A DNA stretch of 64,000 bases from Hyphomicrobium sp. (GTDB taxonomy: Bacteria; Pseudomonadota; Alphaproteobacteria; Rhizobiales; Hyphomicrobiaceae): assembly GCA_022843145.1 (NCBI GenBank), contig JALHOF010000018.1:1-64000 (forward strand), written 5' to 3'. Of the stretch, positions 32,923 through 41,709 are shown one piece after another. The translations under genes and the position numbers were made by a program. The notes beneath the pieces were generated by a model. That model saw only the letters and a list, made by a program, of their open reading frames with translations, was not told where the DNA came from and ran no database searches. Position 1 is the first letter of the stretch. Each line of letters opens with the position of its first letter.

Positions 32923-33282
32923 ATGTCGAGAGCGAAGCTCATCACGGCGGTTGTAGGCGCGCTCTTCTTTGCGATCCCTAGCGTCACGCTGATCAGCGCG
33001 ATGGTTATCTTCCCCCTGATCATGTTCGCGCTGTTCGCCATCGTCGCGAACTTCGCGCCGGTCGCCATTCTTGCCGCGCGCGGGTTTTCGGCCGCCGGGA
33101 TTCCGATCGACGACACGGCCCTCATCCGGAATTGGATCTACTTCGGCATCCTGTGGCTCGGCACCGCCTTCGGGCTCTCCCGTTGGGGCGATGCCGGCGC
33201 CAGCATCGGCGGCAAGAATATGCCCTACTTCGATATGCTGTTCCTGCCCTGGCATACGCTGGCCACCTACCTCGTCGGCTGA
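32923..33282 (+). CDS. Small membrane protein, unknown function
   Basis: The 119-residue protein has three hydrophobic segments: residues 5-25, 27-52 and about 70-88. The short C-terminal tail contains KNMPYFDMLFLPWHTLATYLVG, perhaps a re-entrant or amphipathic segment. There is no known motif. The ribosome binding site is weak. It follows rpoD by 181 bases on the same strand. Coding potential is supported by the strong hydrophobic patterning only. Confidence 0.6.
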   Translation: MSRAKLITAVVGALFFAIPSVTLISAMVIFPLIMFALFAIVANFAPVAILAARGFSAAGIPIDDTALIRNWIYFGILWLGTAFGLSRWGDAGASIGGKNMPYFDMLFLPWHTLATYLVG

Positions 33283-33439
33283 GCAGCGGCTGACCGCGAT
33301 CTGGCAAACTGATCCGCCTCGACCGATCCACCCGTTCTCCTTGCGGGGGGTGGACGGCTGATGCCCGTGCACCCACATCACCGTTGCCGCCTCACAGGGC
33401 GCGCCCGGCGGGCGGCCATCCGAATAGCGAGGGACGAAC

Positions 33440-34534
33440 ATGAAACCGATCATCGAGCGTGAGAGCTCAATCCTGTCGCGCCGGGACGTCATCAAGGCCG
33501 CCGGCGCGGGCGCCATTGCTGCCGCCACACCGGGCACGCTGATGCTCGGTAGCGGACCGGCCGCCGCCCAGTCTGCTGGCCTCACCGACCCGCCCGCCGA
33601 CATCATCATGAAAAGCTTCGGGGCGTCCGGCGAGAAGGTCCCTGCGATCGGCCTCGGCACTTACCTCACCTTCGACACCATCCCCGGCGAGACGCGCGAC
33701 CACCTGCGCGAGGTCATGCGCACCTATTGGAACGGCGGCGCGCGCGTCGTCGATACGTCGCCGCTTTACGGCAGCGGCGAGATCACCGTCGGCGACTACG
33801 CGATCTCTCTCGGCATCAACGACAAGCTGTTCGTGGCCAACAAGATCTGGTCGACGGGCGACTTTCTCGCCGACGACAGCCACGCGCTGCGCTCGTTCGA
33901 GCATTCGCAGCAGCGGTTGTGGCGCAAGCAGTTCGACGTCATGCAGGTGCACAGCCTCACCAACGTCGCGATCATCCTTCCGATCCTGAAGGCCTGGAAG
34001 AAGGAGGGACGCATTCGCCACGTGGGCATCACCCACCACGAGCCGCCGTACTTCGAGCTGCTCGCCGACACGCTCGAGAAGGGCAAGCCCGATTTCGTGC
34101 AGGTGCGCTACTCGATCTTCAATCGTTCCGCCGAGAAGCGCATCCTCAAGATCGCCGCCGACCAGGGCACCGCCGTGCTCGTCAACATGCCGCTCGAGAA
34201 GGCCCGGCTGCCAAAACTCGTCGAGGGCAAGCCCCTGCCGGATTTTGCCAAGGAGATCGGCGTCACGAGCTGGCCGCAGTACTTCCTGAAGTGGGTCATC
34301 TCTCACCCCGCCGTCACATGCGCCATTCCCGCCACCGCCAATCCCGCGCATGCCAAGGACAACATCGCCGCCCTGCGCGGCCCCCTGCCCGACGCCGCGA
34401 TGCGCGAGCGGATGTGGAAGCACATGGAAACGATCCCCGGTTTTGCCGACCTGGAGAAGACGCCTTTCTATCCGGGCAAGGCCTACCCCGGCCTCATCGC
34501 GCGGGCGCAGAAGTCGTTGCGCGAACGAAGCTGA
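33440..34534 (+). CDS. Tat-exported aldo/keto reductase
   Basis: The 364-residue protein starts after GAGGGACGA. A twin-arginine leader (SRRDVIKAAGAGAIAAATPGTLML) ends near GPAAAQSAG. The mature enzyme is a TIM-barrel aldo/keto reductase with the catalytic tetrad in order: Asp and Tyr in VVDTSPLYGSGE, Lys in LFVANKIWSTGD, and His in DVMQVHSL. The nicotinamide-phosphate pocket near the C-terminus is represented by VTCAIPATANPAHAKDNIAA. Export of a cofactor-dependent enzyme as a folded protein fits the Tat route. The substrate is not evident from the neighbours. Confidence 0.9.
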   Translation: MKPIIERESSILSRRDVIKAAGAGAIAAATPGTLMLGSGPAAAQSAGLTDPPADIIMKSFGASGEKVPAIGLGTYLTFDTIPGETRDHLREVMRTYWNGGARVVDTSPLYGSGEITVGDYAISLGINDKLFVANKIWSTGDFLADDSHALRSFEHSQQRLWRKQFDVMQVHSLTNVAIILPILKAWKKEGRIRHVGITHHEPPYFELLADTLEKGKPDFVQVRYSIFNRSAEKRILKIAADQGTAVLVNMPLEKARLPKLVEGKPLPDFAKEIGVTSWPQYFLKWVISHPAVTCAIPATANPAHAKDNIAALRGPLPDAAMRERMWKHMETIPGFADLEKTPFYPGKAYPGLIARAQKSLRERS

Positions 34535-34668
34535 CGCCCGCGCTTCGGTTAGATTTGCAAGAGGCGCCGCCCGCTCTGGCCCGCCTCTTGCTAACTCCTG
34601 GCGAACAGCAGTTGCGTTGCAGTTGCACGCACACGGACATGCTGGCTCAAGGCCGTCGCCGGGGATCG

Positions 34669-35409
34669 ATGCAGGACACCACCACTATCCAGGCCGGCGC
34701 GCGCGGCCTCCTTTCGCGGCTGGGCACTATTGCGCGCAACCGTGGTCCGCAGGCCCTTCTCCAGCACATCACCACAGCCGTCATCCAACGCGCGCACACG
34801 CTCGCCGAAGCAGCCGCTCAGCAAACCGATCCGACCGGCGGCAAACACGAACTCGCTGACCTGACCATCGCCGGACCCAACGGCATCGCGGGCGTGCATT
34901 TCCTGTCGACGCCGTGGGCCGTTCTCGACTGGGTGCACGCGGCTGTCCCTCCCGCCGCGCGCGCAGCGACGTTCATCGACCTCGGCGCAGGCAAGGGCCG
35001 CGCGGTACTATCGGCGGCACGTCGCTCCTATTCGCGAGTGATCGGCGTCGAATTCGCGGCCGAACTTGCGGCCATCGCCTCCGAAAACGTCGCGGCGGCC
35101 GGTCACGACACGGCTCGCGTCCGCATCGTCGAGGGCGACGCGTGCGAATTCGCACTGCCGGATGGGCCGCTGCTGGTGTTCCTGTTCAATCCCTTTGGAC
35201 CTCCGGTCATTGACCGTGTCGCCGCTCGCATCGCCGATGCCGCGGCTCGACGCGACGCGCCGATCCACGTTGCTTATCTCAACCCGGTTCATGCGAGCGT
35301 GTTCGCGGCCAATCCGTCCTTCGTGTCCGTCCGCAAGCCGTGGCGCGCGCGACTGGCGCTTGCCGCGTTCAGCCCCTATCGCCTCGAGATCTATGCCGCC
35401 CGTCGCTGA
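34669..35409 (+). CDS. Class I SAM-dependent methyltransferase
   Basis: From the ATG at 34669, after CCGGGGA, the protein has 246 residues. The methyltransferase motif I reads FIDLGAGKGRAVL (residues about 103-115), followed by VIGVEFAAELAAIASENV (motif II) and the acidic IVEGDACEF. The N-terminal quarter is helical and variable and probably determines the substrate. The region after LLVFLFNPFGPP continues the Rossmann fold. The ATG at 34639 would add ten residues. The upstream part of the same frame overlaps the aldo/keto reductase gene and is not real. The target is unknown. Confidence 0.85.
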   Translation: MQDTTTIQAGARGLLSRLGTIARNRGPQALLQHITTAVIQRAHTLAEAAAQQTDPTGGKHELADLTIAGPNGIAGVHFLSTPWAVLDWVHAAVPPAARAATFIDLGAGKGRAVLSAARRSYSRVIGVEFAAELAAIASENVAAAGHDTARVRIVEGDACEFALPDGPLLVFLFNPFGPPVIDRVAARIADAAARRDAPIHVAYLNPVHASVFAANPSFVSVRKPWRARLALAAFSPYRLEIYAARR

Positions 35410-35491
35410 CGCAGCCGCCCCAGTGGCATCGGCCGTCGCCTTCGACTTACGCTGTCCACGCCCCTCGTGATAACATTCCTCGCGAGGTCCC

Positions 35492-35923
35492 ATGGACGCC
35501 ACCACACCCGCCTTCCCGCAACTCGTCGGCCGCGACGTCATCGTGTTCGATGGCGTGTGCGTGCTCTGCTCGGGCTTCATGCGGTTCGTCATCTCACGCG
35601 ACAGTGCACAGCGCTTCCGGTTCATTGTCGCCCAGTCGCCGCTTGGCGAAGCGCTCTACGCGCACCACGGCCTCAAAAGCGGCGACTACGACACCAACCT
35701 CGTGTTCCTCGATGGCGTGCTCTACGAAAAGTTCGATGCGTTCTTGGCCGTCATGCAACGCCTCGGCTCGCCCTGGCGGGCGCTTGGCATTTTACACGTG
35801 CTTCCGATCGGCGCGAAAAACTGGCTCTATGATCGCATCGCCCGGAACCGCTACGCGTGGTTCGGCCGTCGCGACCGATGCATCGTCCCCGACACGGCAC
35901 TCCGCGCACGCTTTCTCGAGTAG
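35492..35923 (+). CDS. DCC-family (DUF393) thiol-disulfide oxidoreductase-like protein
   Basis: The 143-residue protein begins with VIVFDGVCVLCSGFMRFVISRD. This is the DxxCxxC hallmark of the DCC family, a thioredoxin-like fold with a CxxC redox pair (here VLC-type CVLC). Further matches are RFRFIVAQSPLGEAL, DYDTNLVFLDG, YEKFDAFLAVMQRLGSPW and YDRIARNRYAWFGRRDRC. Members are thought to reduce disulfides or bind metals. The gene lies immediately upstream of the YjbQ gene. Confidence 0.9.
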   Translation: MDATTPAFPQLVGRDVIVFDGVCVLCSGFMRFVISRDSAQRFRFIVAQSPLGEALYAHHGLKSGDYDTNLVFLDGVLYEKFDAFLAVMQRLGSPWRALGILHVLPIGAKNWLYDRIARNRYAWFGRRDRCIVPDTALRARFLE

Positions 35924-35929
35924 TCCGTC

Positions 35930-36349
35930 ATGCAGCAGCATCAGGCCACGCTCACCGTCGCCACCCACGGCCAGACCCTGACCGAAGTCACGCGCGACAT
36001 CGCATGCGTCGTGTCGATGGCGCAGATCACCACCGGGCTCGTCACCGTCTTCATTCGCCACACGTCTGCGTCGCTGCTGATCCAGGAGAACGCCGATCCC
36101 GACGTGCAGCACGACCTCGTCGCCTTCTTCCGCCGCCTGGTCCCCGATGGCGACCGCCTGTTCGTGCACACCTCCGAAGGCCCCGACGACATGCCCGCGC
36201 ACGTCAAGGCGGCGCTGACGCAAACGTCGTTGCAGATCCCGATATCGGATGGGCGCATGGTGCTTGGCATGTGGCAGGGGATCTACGTCTTCGAGCATCG
36301 CAGCATGCCGCATCAACGCACGCTCGTCGTGCATGTGCTCGGAACATGA
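35930..36349 (+). CDS. YjbQ-family (UPF0047) protein
   Basis: The 139-residue protein matches the YjbQ family. It has VTVFIRHTSASLLIQENADPDVQHDL and a C-terminal MWQGIYVFEHRSMPHQRTLVVHVLG. The His and Arg residues of these two blocks form the metal and phosphate site in known structures. Family members have been linked to a secondary thiamine-phosphate synthase activity, but the physiological role is not settled. It starts six bases after the stop of the DCC gene, so the two are probably one transcript. Confidence 0.92.
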   Translation: MQQHQATLTVATHGQTLTEVTRDIACVVSMAQITTGLVTVFIRHTSASLLIQENADPDVQHDLVAFFRRLVPDGDRLFVHTSEGPDDMPAHVKAALTQTSLQIPISDGRMVLGMWQGIYVFEHRSMPHQRTLVVHVLGT

Positions 36350-36441
36350 CCAACACGCGGACGTCTCGCTCATCACACTAGTGCCACGGTGGCGCGCAGA
36401 ATCGGCTATATTCGCGATCAATCGATTCGCTGGAGGTGCAC

Positions 36442-36726
36442 ATGGCCGACAAGACCACGCTGGTTCTGCCGGGCAGCAAGATGACGGTATCCACGACTCT
36501 CAAGCGCGCCCTCCAGGTCACGCTGTCGGTCGTGCTCACCGCGGTTGTCGTCCTTGCCGTCGTGCTCATCAATACGATGATGGTGTCGCGCACCGGCTCT
36601 GCCGCGCAAGGCATCGGGACCTGGTTGAGTTTCATCCAGCGCGGCGACATCCAGGCGACGATGATCCTCACGTCGCTGGTTACCGTTCTGTTCGTCTACT
36701 GGCAGCGTGACAAGGAGCGCAAGTAG
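36442..36726 (+). CDS. Small two-helix membrane protein, unknown function
   Basis: The 94-residue protein starts at the ATG at 36442 after GGAGGTGCAC. Two hydrophobic segments lie at residues about 26-46 and 70-85, with a soluble loop between them and a charged tail (WQRDKERK). No motif is recognised. A GTG two codons earlier is possible but lacks spacing. Confidence 0.65.
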   Translation: MADKTTLVLPGSKMTVSTTLKRALQVTLSVVLTAVVVLAVVLINTMMVSRTGSAAQGIGTWLSFIQRGDIQATMILTSLVTVLFVYWQRDKERK

Positions 36727-37275
36727 CGCTCCAAGAGACGATTTTCTGATCGATATCGTTAAGTTACGCGCTTTGGAGATAACTGGTTTTCCGAGAACGC
36801 GGAGTACACGACCTCTTGCGCGTGCTATGTGATCTCTAGTCTGATCGTTAGTGCGCAAACCAGTCAACGACACATCGAGCTTTCGCGACCGTGCCCAATA
36901 CTACCACGAAACAAAAAGCGAACGTGCCGAACCCGGCACGTCAATCGTTCGCCTCGCACTCCGAAGCGTGTTCCCCTTCAGTCATCTTCGTATTGCCGGC
37001 AGCCCGCAGCCCCTTCGAGGTTGTGCGCGATGCCGAAACCGGTGATGCAACGTCAGCATCCGAACATTCGAGCTTCGTTCGCTTCATCAGCTGACCTGTC
37101 GCATCGCCATCGCCAACAGGCCGGTCTGATTGCGCTCCAGCAGACGCCGGCAACGCGCAATGCGACTCCGCCGGTCCACGGCCTCCCAGCCTTCCGATTG
37201 CCGCAACTGCGAAATGGCCTTGCGTCCCGGGTGCGAGGTGCTAAAGCCCGTCGGAAATCGTCGATGGAGCCCGCA
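36727..37275. other. 549-base stretch without a recognised gene
   Basis: A perfect hairpin, ACGTGCCG-AACC-CGGCACGT, lies at 36922-36941. On the minus strand it is followed by TCGCTTTTT, which could end a minus-strand transcript. A minus-strand frame ending at 37087 reads HPGRKAISQLRQ...VDRRSRIARCRRLLERNQ and looks protein-like for about 45 residues, but it has no start or known relatives and merges into antisense of the next gene. It may be a decayed gene. Confidence 0.35.
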
Positions 37276-37710
37276 ATGACCGATACCGCCGAAAGCACCA
37301 CCCGCGTCGCCACCGCCAAACTGATCCGCGACTACTACACCGCCTTCAATCGTGGCGACAGCGAAGCCATGATCGCCATGCTCACCGACGACGTCATCCA
37401 CGACGTTAATCAGGGTGAGCGCCGCGAGGGCAAGGACAAGTTCCGGGCATTCAACGCCCGCATGGCGCACAACTATTCCGAAAAGCTCGAAGGCATCACG
37501 GTGATGGTGTCAAAGGACGGTGCGCGCGCTGCCGCTGAATTCAATGTCCACGGCGTCTATAAGAACTCCGAGGAAGGCCTGCCGGCCGCCAAGGGCCAGA
37601 AGTACGTGCTCCCGGCTGGGACGTTCTTCGCCGTCCGCGACGGCAAGATCGCGCGCGTCACGACCTATTATAATCTGACCGATTGGATGCTGCAGGTTTC
37701 GACGACCTGA
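37276..37710 (+). CDS. NTF2/SnoaL-fold protein (ketosteroid-isomerase-like)
   Basis: The 144-residue protein starts at the ATG at 37276, seven bases after GGAG; ATG 37264 is possible. The cone-shaped alpha+beta SnoaL/NTF2 fold is suggested by LIRDYYTAFNRGDSEAMIAMLTDDVIHDVNQGERREGKDKF and by KYVLPAGTFFAVRDGKIARVTTYYNLTDWM. The Asp and His in the pocket are in their usual places. Members isomerise or hydrate small molecules or only bind them. It lies 49 bases before panD on the same strand; a metabolic link is possible but not shown. Confidence 0.87.
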   Translation: MTDTAESTTRVATAKLIRDYYTAFNRGDSEAMIAMLTDDVIHDVNQGERREGKDKFRAFNARMAHNYSEKLEGITVMVSKDGARAAAEFNVHGVYKNSEEGLPAAKGQKYVLPAGTFFAVRDGKIARVTTYYNLTDWMLQVSTT

Positions 37711-37759
37711 CGCCGACGTATTCGCGCCCTGACCTTCGACCGCCCCGGAGAACCACCCG

Positions 37760-38131
37760 ATGCTGCTCCACATGCTCAAGTGCAAGCTGCACCGCGCGAC
37801 CGTCACCGAATGCGATCTGCATTACGAGGGCTCGATCTCTATCGACAGCACCCTCATCGCCGCGGCCGGCCTGCTGCTGAACGAGCGTGTCGAGATCTAC
37901 AACATCGACAACGGCGAGCGCTTCGCGACCTACGTCATCGAGGGCAAGAAGGGGTCGGGCGTCATCGGCTTGAACGGGGCGGCCGCGCGCAAGGCTTGTG
38001 TCGGCGACAAGCTGATCATCTGCTCCTACGCGCACATGAGCGCCGACGAAGCGAAATCCCACGAGCCGAAAATCGTCATCGTCGGCGCCAAAAACACGAT
38101 CGAGAAGGCACCCGCCAAGGGGCGCTCATGA
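37760..38131 (+). CDS. panD: Aspartate 1-decarboxylase (pyruvoyl proenzyme)
   Basis: PanD converts aspartate to beta-alanine for pantothenate and coenzyme A. The 123-residue proenzyme has the self-cleavage site HYEGSISID, where Gly24-Ser25 is cut and Ser25 becomes the pyruvoyl group. Lys9 (MLKCKLHRATVT) and Tyr58-like residues (YNIDNGERFATYVI) are present, as is GVIGLNGAAARKACVGDKLII. The start lies after CCGGAGA. Its stop overlaps the start of the following acetyltransferase gene (ATGA), so the two are translationally coupled. Confidence 0.95.
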   Translation: MLLHMLKCKLHRATVTECDLHYEGSISIDSTLIAAAGLLLNERVEIYNIDNGERFATYVIEGKKGSGVIGLNGAAARKACVGDKLIICSYAHMSADEAKSHEPKIVIVGAKNTIEKAPAKGRS

Positions 38132-38745
38132 GCGCGGAGCTGCTGTACGAGAAGGGTCCCATCACCGCGCGCGCGCTCACCGGCGCCGATCTCGTCGCGG
38201 CGCTGCCTGCGTTGGCGGAGCTGCGCATGACGGTCTTCCGCGACTGGCCGTACCTTTACGACGGATCGCTCGCCTACGAGCAGGACTACCTCGCCAAGTT
38301 CGCCGCCGCCAGCGGCGCCGTCTGCATCGCGGCCTACGATGACCAGCGCATGGTCGGCGCATCGACCGGCGGGCCGCTGCGCGAGACCGACGCCGAATTC
38401 ATCGCCCCTTTCACCGATGCCGGCTACGACACCGCGCGCGTCTTCTATTGCGGCGAGAGTGTTCTCTTGACCTCGCATCGCGGCCACGGCCTCGGACACG
38501 TCTTCTTCGACGGCCGCGAAGGCCACGCCCGCAAGCTCGGCGGCTTCACCTGGTCGAGTTTCTGCCGCGTCGTCCGTCCCGACGATCATCCGCTGAAGCC
38601 GTGCGACTATCGCCCTCTCGACGCATTCTGGACCAAGCGGGGCTATGCGCCCGTCCCCGGCATCGTCGCCAGCTACGAATGGCAGGACATCGACCAGCCG
38701 GCGCCGACGATGCACCCGATGCAGTTCTGGTTGAAGGCGCTATGA
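38128..38745 (+). CDS. GNAT-family N-acetyltransferase
   Basis: The 205-residue protein starts with the ATG that overlaps the panD stop (ATGA). The sequence has the GNAT layout with RMTVFRDWPYLYDGS, CIAAYDDQRMVGASTGGPL, YCGESVLLTSHRGHGLGHVFFDGREGHARKLG (the acetyl-CoA RxxGxG/A-like turn) and a C-terminal FWTKRGYAPVPGIV. Together with the adjacent nitrilase-like gene, with which it also overlaps, it resembles the GNAT and amidohydrolase pairs found in many Proteobacteria, sometimes as one fused protein. PanM-like regulation of PanD has been described for other GNAT proteins, but this one is too long to call PanM. Confidence 0.87.
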   Translation: MSAELLYEKGPITARALTGADLVAALPALAELRMTVFRDWPYLYDGSLAYEQDYLAKFAAASGAVCIAAYDDQRMVGASTGGPLRETDAEFIAPFTDAGYDTARVFYCGESVLLTSHRGHGLGHVFFDGREGHARKLGGFTWSSFCRVVRPDDHPLKPCDYRPLDAFWTKRGYAPVPGIVASYEWQDIDQPAPTMHPMQFWLKAL

Positions 38746-39677
38746 CCGACAACGCCGCCGCCCCCCGGGTGCGCCCCGACCAGGTCCGCATCGCCGCCGC
38801 GCAATACCCCATCGGCGAGCCGGGCTCGCTCGACGCCTGGGAAGACAAGATCGCGCAATGGGTGGCGGACGGCGCCGCGACCGGCGCGCAACTGCTCGTC
38901 TTCCCCGAGTACGCCGCCATCGAACAGGCTGCGGCGTTCGGGCCCGAGGTATCCTCGAACCTCGAGGCCACCCTCGCAGCCGTCGCCGATCTTGCCGGCC
39001 GCCGCGTCACCCTGCATCAGGAGCTGGCCGAGCAGCACGGTGTCCACATTCTCGCCGGCTCCGGCCCCGTCAAAACCAGCGACGGCCGCTACGTCAACGC
39101 CGCGCAACTGATCACGCCCCAAGGTCTCGTCGGCGAGCAAGAGAAGATCATCATGACGCCGTTCGAGCGCGACTGGGGCATCTCTCCCGGCGGCCCGTTG
39201 CGCGTGTTCGACACCACGCTCGGCAAGATCGCCATCGCCATCTGCTACGACAGCGAATTCCCGCTGCTCGTCCGCGCGCTCGCGGAAGCCGGCGCGGAGA
39301 TCGTGCTCGTCCCGTCCTGCACCGAGCGCGTCTCCGGCTTTCACCGCGTCGCCACGGGAGCTAAAGCGCGCGCGCTCGAAAACACCATCGTCACCGTGCA
39401 GAGCCCCACCGTCGGCGACGCGCTGTGGTCGCCCGCCGTCGATCGCAACTCCGGTCTCGCCGCCATCTATGTCCCGTCCGAGCACGGCGTCTCCGACACC
39501 GGCATCATTGCCGAAGGTGTGCTCGATCGGCCGATGTGGGTTGCGGGCACCGTCGATCTCGCGCGGCTGCGTCGCGTCCGTTCATCCGGCGAAATGCGCA
39601 ACTATGCCGATTGGGGAGCACAGCCGGGCGCGGTCGCACTCGATCGTATCGTCGAGCAGCAGTCGCTCATCGGCTGA
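38742..39677 (+). CDS. Carbon-nitrogen hydrolase (nitrilase superfamily)
   Basis: The 311-residue protein has the Glu-Lys-Cys catalytic triad of the superfamily. Glu lies in LLVFPEYAAIE, Lys in VGEQEKIIMTPFE, and the nucleophilic Cys in IAIAICYDSEFPLLVRALAEAGAEIVLVPSC. Members hydrolyse amides or, less often, nitriles. The start (ATG 38742) overlaps the stop of the GNAT gene (ATGA), so panD, the GNAT gene and this gene form one translationally coupled chain. An amide made or removed by the pair is likely; the substrate is unknown. Confidence 0.93.
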   Translation: MTDNAAAPRVRPDQVRIAAAQYPIGEPGSLDAWEDKIAQWVADGAATGAQLLVFPEYAAIEQAAAFGPEVSSNLEATLAAVADLAGRRVTLHQELAEQHGVHILAGSGPVKTSDGRYVNAAQLITPQGLVGEQEKIIMTPFERDWGISPGGPLRVFDTTLGKIAIAICYDSEFPLLVRALAEAGAEIVLVPSCTERVSGFHRVATGAKARALENTIVTVQSPTVGDALWSPAVDRNSGLAAIYVPSEHGVSDTGIIAEGVLDRPMWVAGTVDLARLRRVRSSGEMRNYADWGAQPGAVALDRIVEQQSLIG

Positions 39678-39734
39678 GCCGCGCCAATTGGTCCTGCCGC
39701 GGGCGGGCCCGCCTTCAGCAAGTCACCCTTCCCT

Positions 39735-41540
39735 TCACTCCGTCAGCCGCAGCTCGGTCAGGCTCGCGCCGATTGCGTTGAACGCCTCGACGAGTTCCGT
39801 CTGCGTGCCCGGCGCATACGCGTAGGGCGGCTTTGACGCGCAGGCCTCGAGTTTGTTCAGCGTCTGTTGATCGACGATCCCGAATGCCACCGTATAGATC
39901 GTGATCCCGGCGTTCTTGGCGTTCTGGCAGACGTCCGTCATGCGTGCATCGGTGTGCTGACGGAATGCGTCGTAGGTGACGTCCGGAACGACGCCGCTGT
40001 TGAGATAGCCGTAAGCCGAATAATCCGACCAGATCGCGCCGTCAGGCGACGGGTCGATATTGTTCGTGCCGTCGGTCATGAGCACGAGCACCTTGCGGAT
40101 CTTTCCATAGGCCGCACCCTCGGTAAACGGCGCACCCGGCGACAACACCCGCCAGCCCCAGGCCAGACCCTCGGCGACGTTGGTGCCTGAGCCGTTCCAA
40201 TGCACCATCCTGTCGATCGCCGCGAGCACGTCGCCCTTGGCGTTGGTCAGCGGCAGGATCGGATCCGGGCAGCTCTTGTTCGGCCCCGACGTATCGGGTC
40301 CGATCTCGTCGATGTTCGCATTGACGTTGCTGTACTGAAGGATCGAGCGGTGGGTCCAGCCGTTCCATGTATCCTTGAACGGGTTCGGCACCAGATCCGG
40401 CCGGTCGGTAAGATAATCGTTCGAGGACACGAACGTCCATCCGTTGGCCAGGATCTTGTCCGCATCGGGCTGATCGGGCCAGAACCACGGCACAAACCGG
40501 GTTTCCGGGGCACCGGCGTCCGGCGCCGTGTCGTCGGCATCGTAGGGTGCGGGCCGGGCCAGCACGCAGCCCTTCCACGTCGTGTTCGGGATCTTTGCGA
40601 ACAGATCGAAATAGTTGATCGTATCGGGGTTGGCGATCCAGCACGGATCATAGAACTGGAATGGCGACGGGACATCGGACGCGTTCGCCGCTCGCGCCGT
40701 CGCGATCCCCAGCACCGCGCGCACGGCATTCGCGAACGTCGGCAACGCATCGAACAACGAACCCGTCGCCCCATTGCCCGGGCCGGTCGATCCACCGCCG
40801 CCGCCGCCGGTGTAGCAGCCCGCCTCGTAGCCGAACGACTGCGAGCGCAGCGCCAGCCCGTTGCGCGAGGCATGGCCATTGACGTCCATCCACGCCATCT
40901 GCGCCGCGCCGTTGCCGATGTTGACCGCGCCGACGTAAGGCACCACCGCGAACTTGACTTTCGACACCGACGTCGCGCTGCCGTGCACGGCCTCGACGAG
41001 GTCTTTCGCGCCGGTCTTGAGATCGTCCATGAAGTCGCGCATCGAGCCGGTGTTGTCGAGCACCAGCGCGATCTCGACATCCTCTGCCGCAGCAGCGGCC
41101 TTCGACTTGACGACGATATCGAAATTGTCCCGGCCAAGCAGCACCGTGAGCGAGGCCGGCAGCTCGGCCGTGACCCTCAGTTCGATGACGTTGTTGGCTT
41201 GGACGACCGCTACGTCTTTGATCGTCGCGCCGTACAACTGATGGGCGTTCGCGGCAAAGAAGGCCTCGGTTTTCGCCTTGATCGCTGCTTCATCGGTGCC
41301 GCTGCCTGATCGCGACGATAGCACGGCGCTGTCCGCGGCGGCTTGCAAGGACGACTGCGCGGCGATCGCGCGTCCGTAATCTATGGCAACGCCTGCCGCA
41401 CCCAGGACCGGCACCAGCATCATCACGAACAGCGCGATGGCATTACCACGTTGATCCGCCGCGAAGCGCGCGGCCAGCTCCGATGCGTAAAATCGACTGC
41501 GATCGTTTCGGCGTGCAGTCGGATTGCCTCGGCTCAGCAT
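39735..41540 (-). CDS. TadG-like pilus-assembly protein with von Willebrand factor A domain
   Basis: The 601-residue protein starts with a TadE/TadG-type N-terminus. ADQRGNAIALFVMMLVPVLGAAGVAIDYGRAIAAQSSLQAAADSAVL joins a membrane helix to the conserved LQAAADSA motif. A vWA domain follows (EIALVLDNTGSMRDFMDDLK, a MIDAS-like DxxxS start, here DNTGS, and ALMTDGTNN-type VLVLMTDGTNN). A Gly-rich segment (about residue 250) and a long insert lie between them. The C-terminus has IGASLTELRLTE. Tad proteins build Flp pili, but no other tad gene is in the window, so this is an orphan minor-pilin-like protein. It is convergent with the nitrilase gene. Confidence 0.87.
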   Translation of the reverse strand: MLSRGNPTARRNDRSRFYASELAARFAADQRGNAIALFVMMLVPVLGAAGVAIDYGRAIAAQSSLQAAADSAVLSSRSGSGTDEAAIKAKTEAFFAANAHQLYGATIKDVAVVQANNVIELRVTAELPASLTVLLGRDNFDIVVKSKAAAAAEDVEIALVLDNTGSMRDFMDDLKTGAKDLVEAVHGSATSVSKVKFAVVPYVGAVNIGNGAAQMAWMDVNGHASRNGLALRSQSFGYEAGCYTGGGGGGSTGPGNGATGSLFDALPTFANAVRAVLGIATARAANASDVPSPFQFYDPCWIANPDTINYFDLFAKIPNTTWKGCVLARPAPYDADDTAPDAGAPETRFVPWFWPDQPDADKILANGWTFVSSNDYLTDRPDLVPNPFKDTWNGWTHRSILQYSNVNANIDEIGPDTSGPNKSCPDPILPLTNAKGDVLAAIDRMVHWNGSGTNVAEGLAWGWRVLSPGAPFTEGAAYGKIRKVLVLMTDGTNNIDPSPDGAIWSDYSAYGYLNSGVVPDVTYDAFRQHTDARMTDVCQNAKNAGITIYTVAFGIVDQQTLNKLEACASKPPYAYAPGTQTELVEAFNAIGASLTELRLTE

Positions 41541-41709
41541 GAAGCACTCGTTTCGGAATTTGCATGATATCTGAGCAACCCTACGCGAATGATAGGTAAC
41601 GAGTTCCTACCTGAAACAGTAAAGATGCAGTCAACGCGAAGTCATCCTTGCACGGCGTATCATTTCGACCCGGCCTTGCAGGCCCGTCAGCGCAATCGTT
41701 CGAGCGCTC

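Noticed and set aside
33727-34668. Upstream part of the 560-codon frame that contains the methyltransferase
   Set aside because: It overlaps the aldo/keto reductase in another frame and has shadow-like composition; the true start is at 34669.
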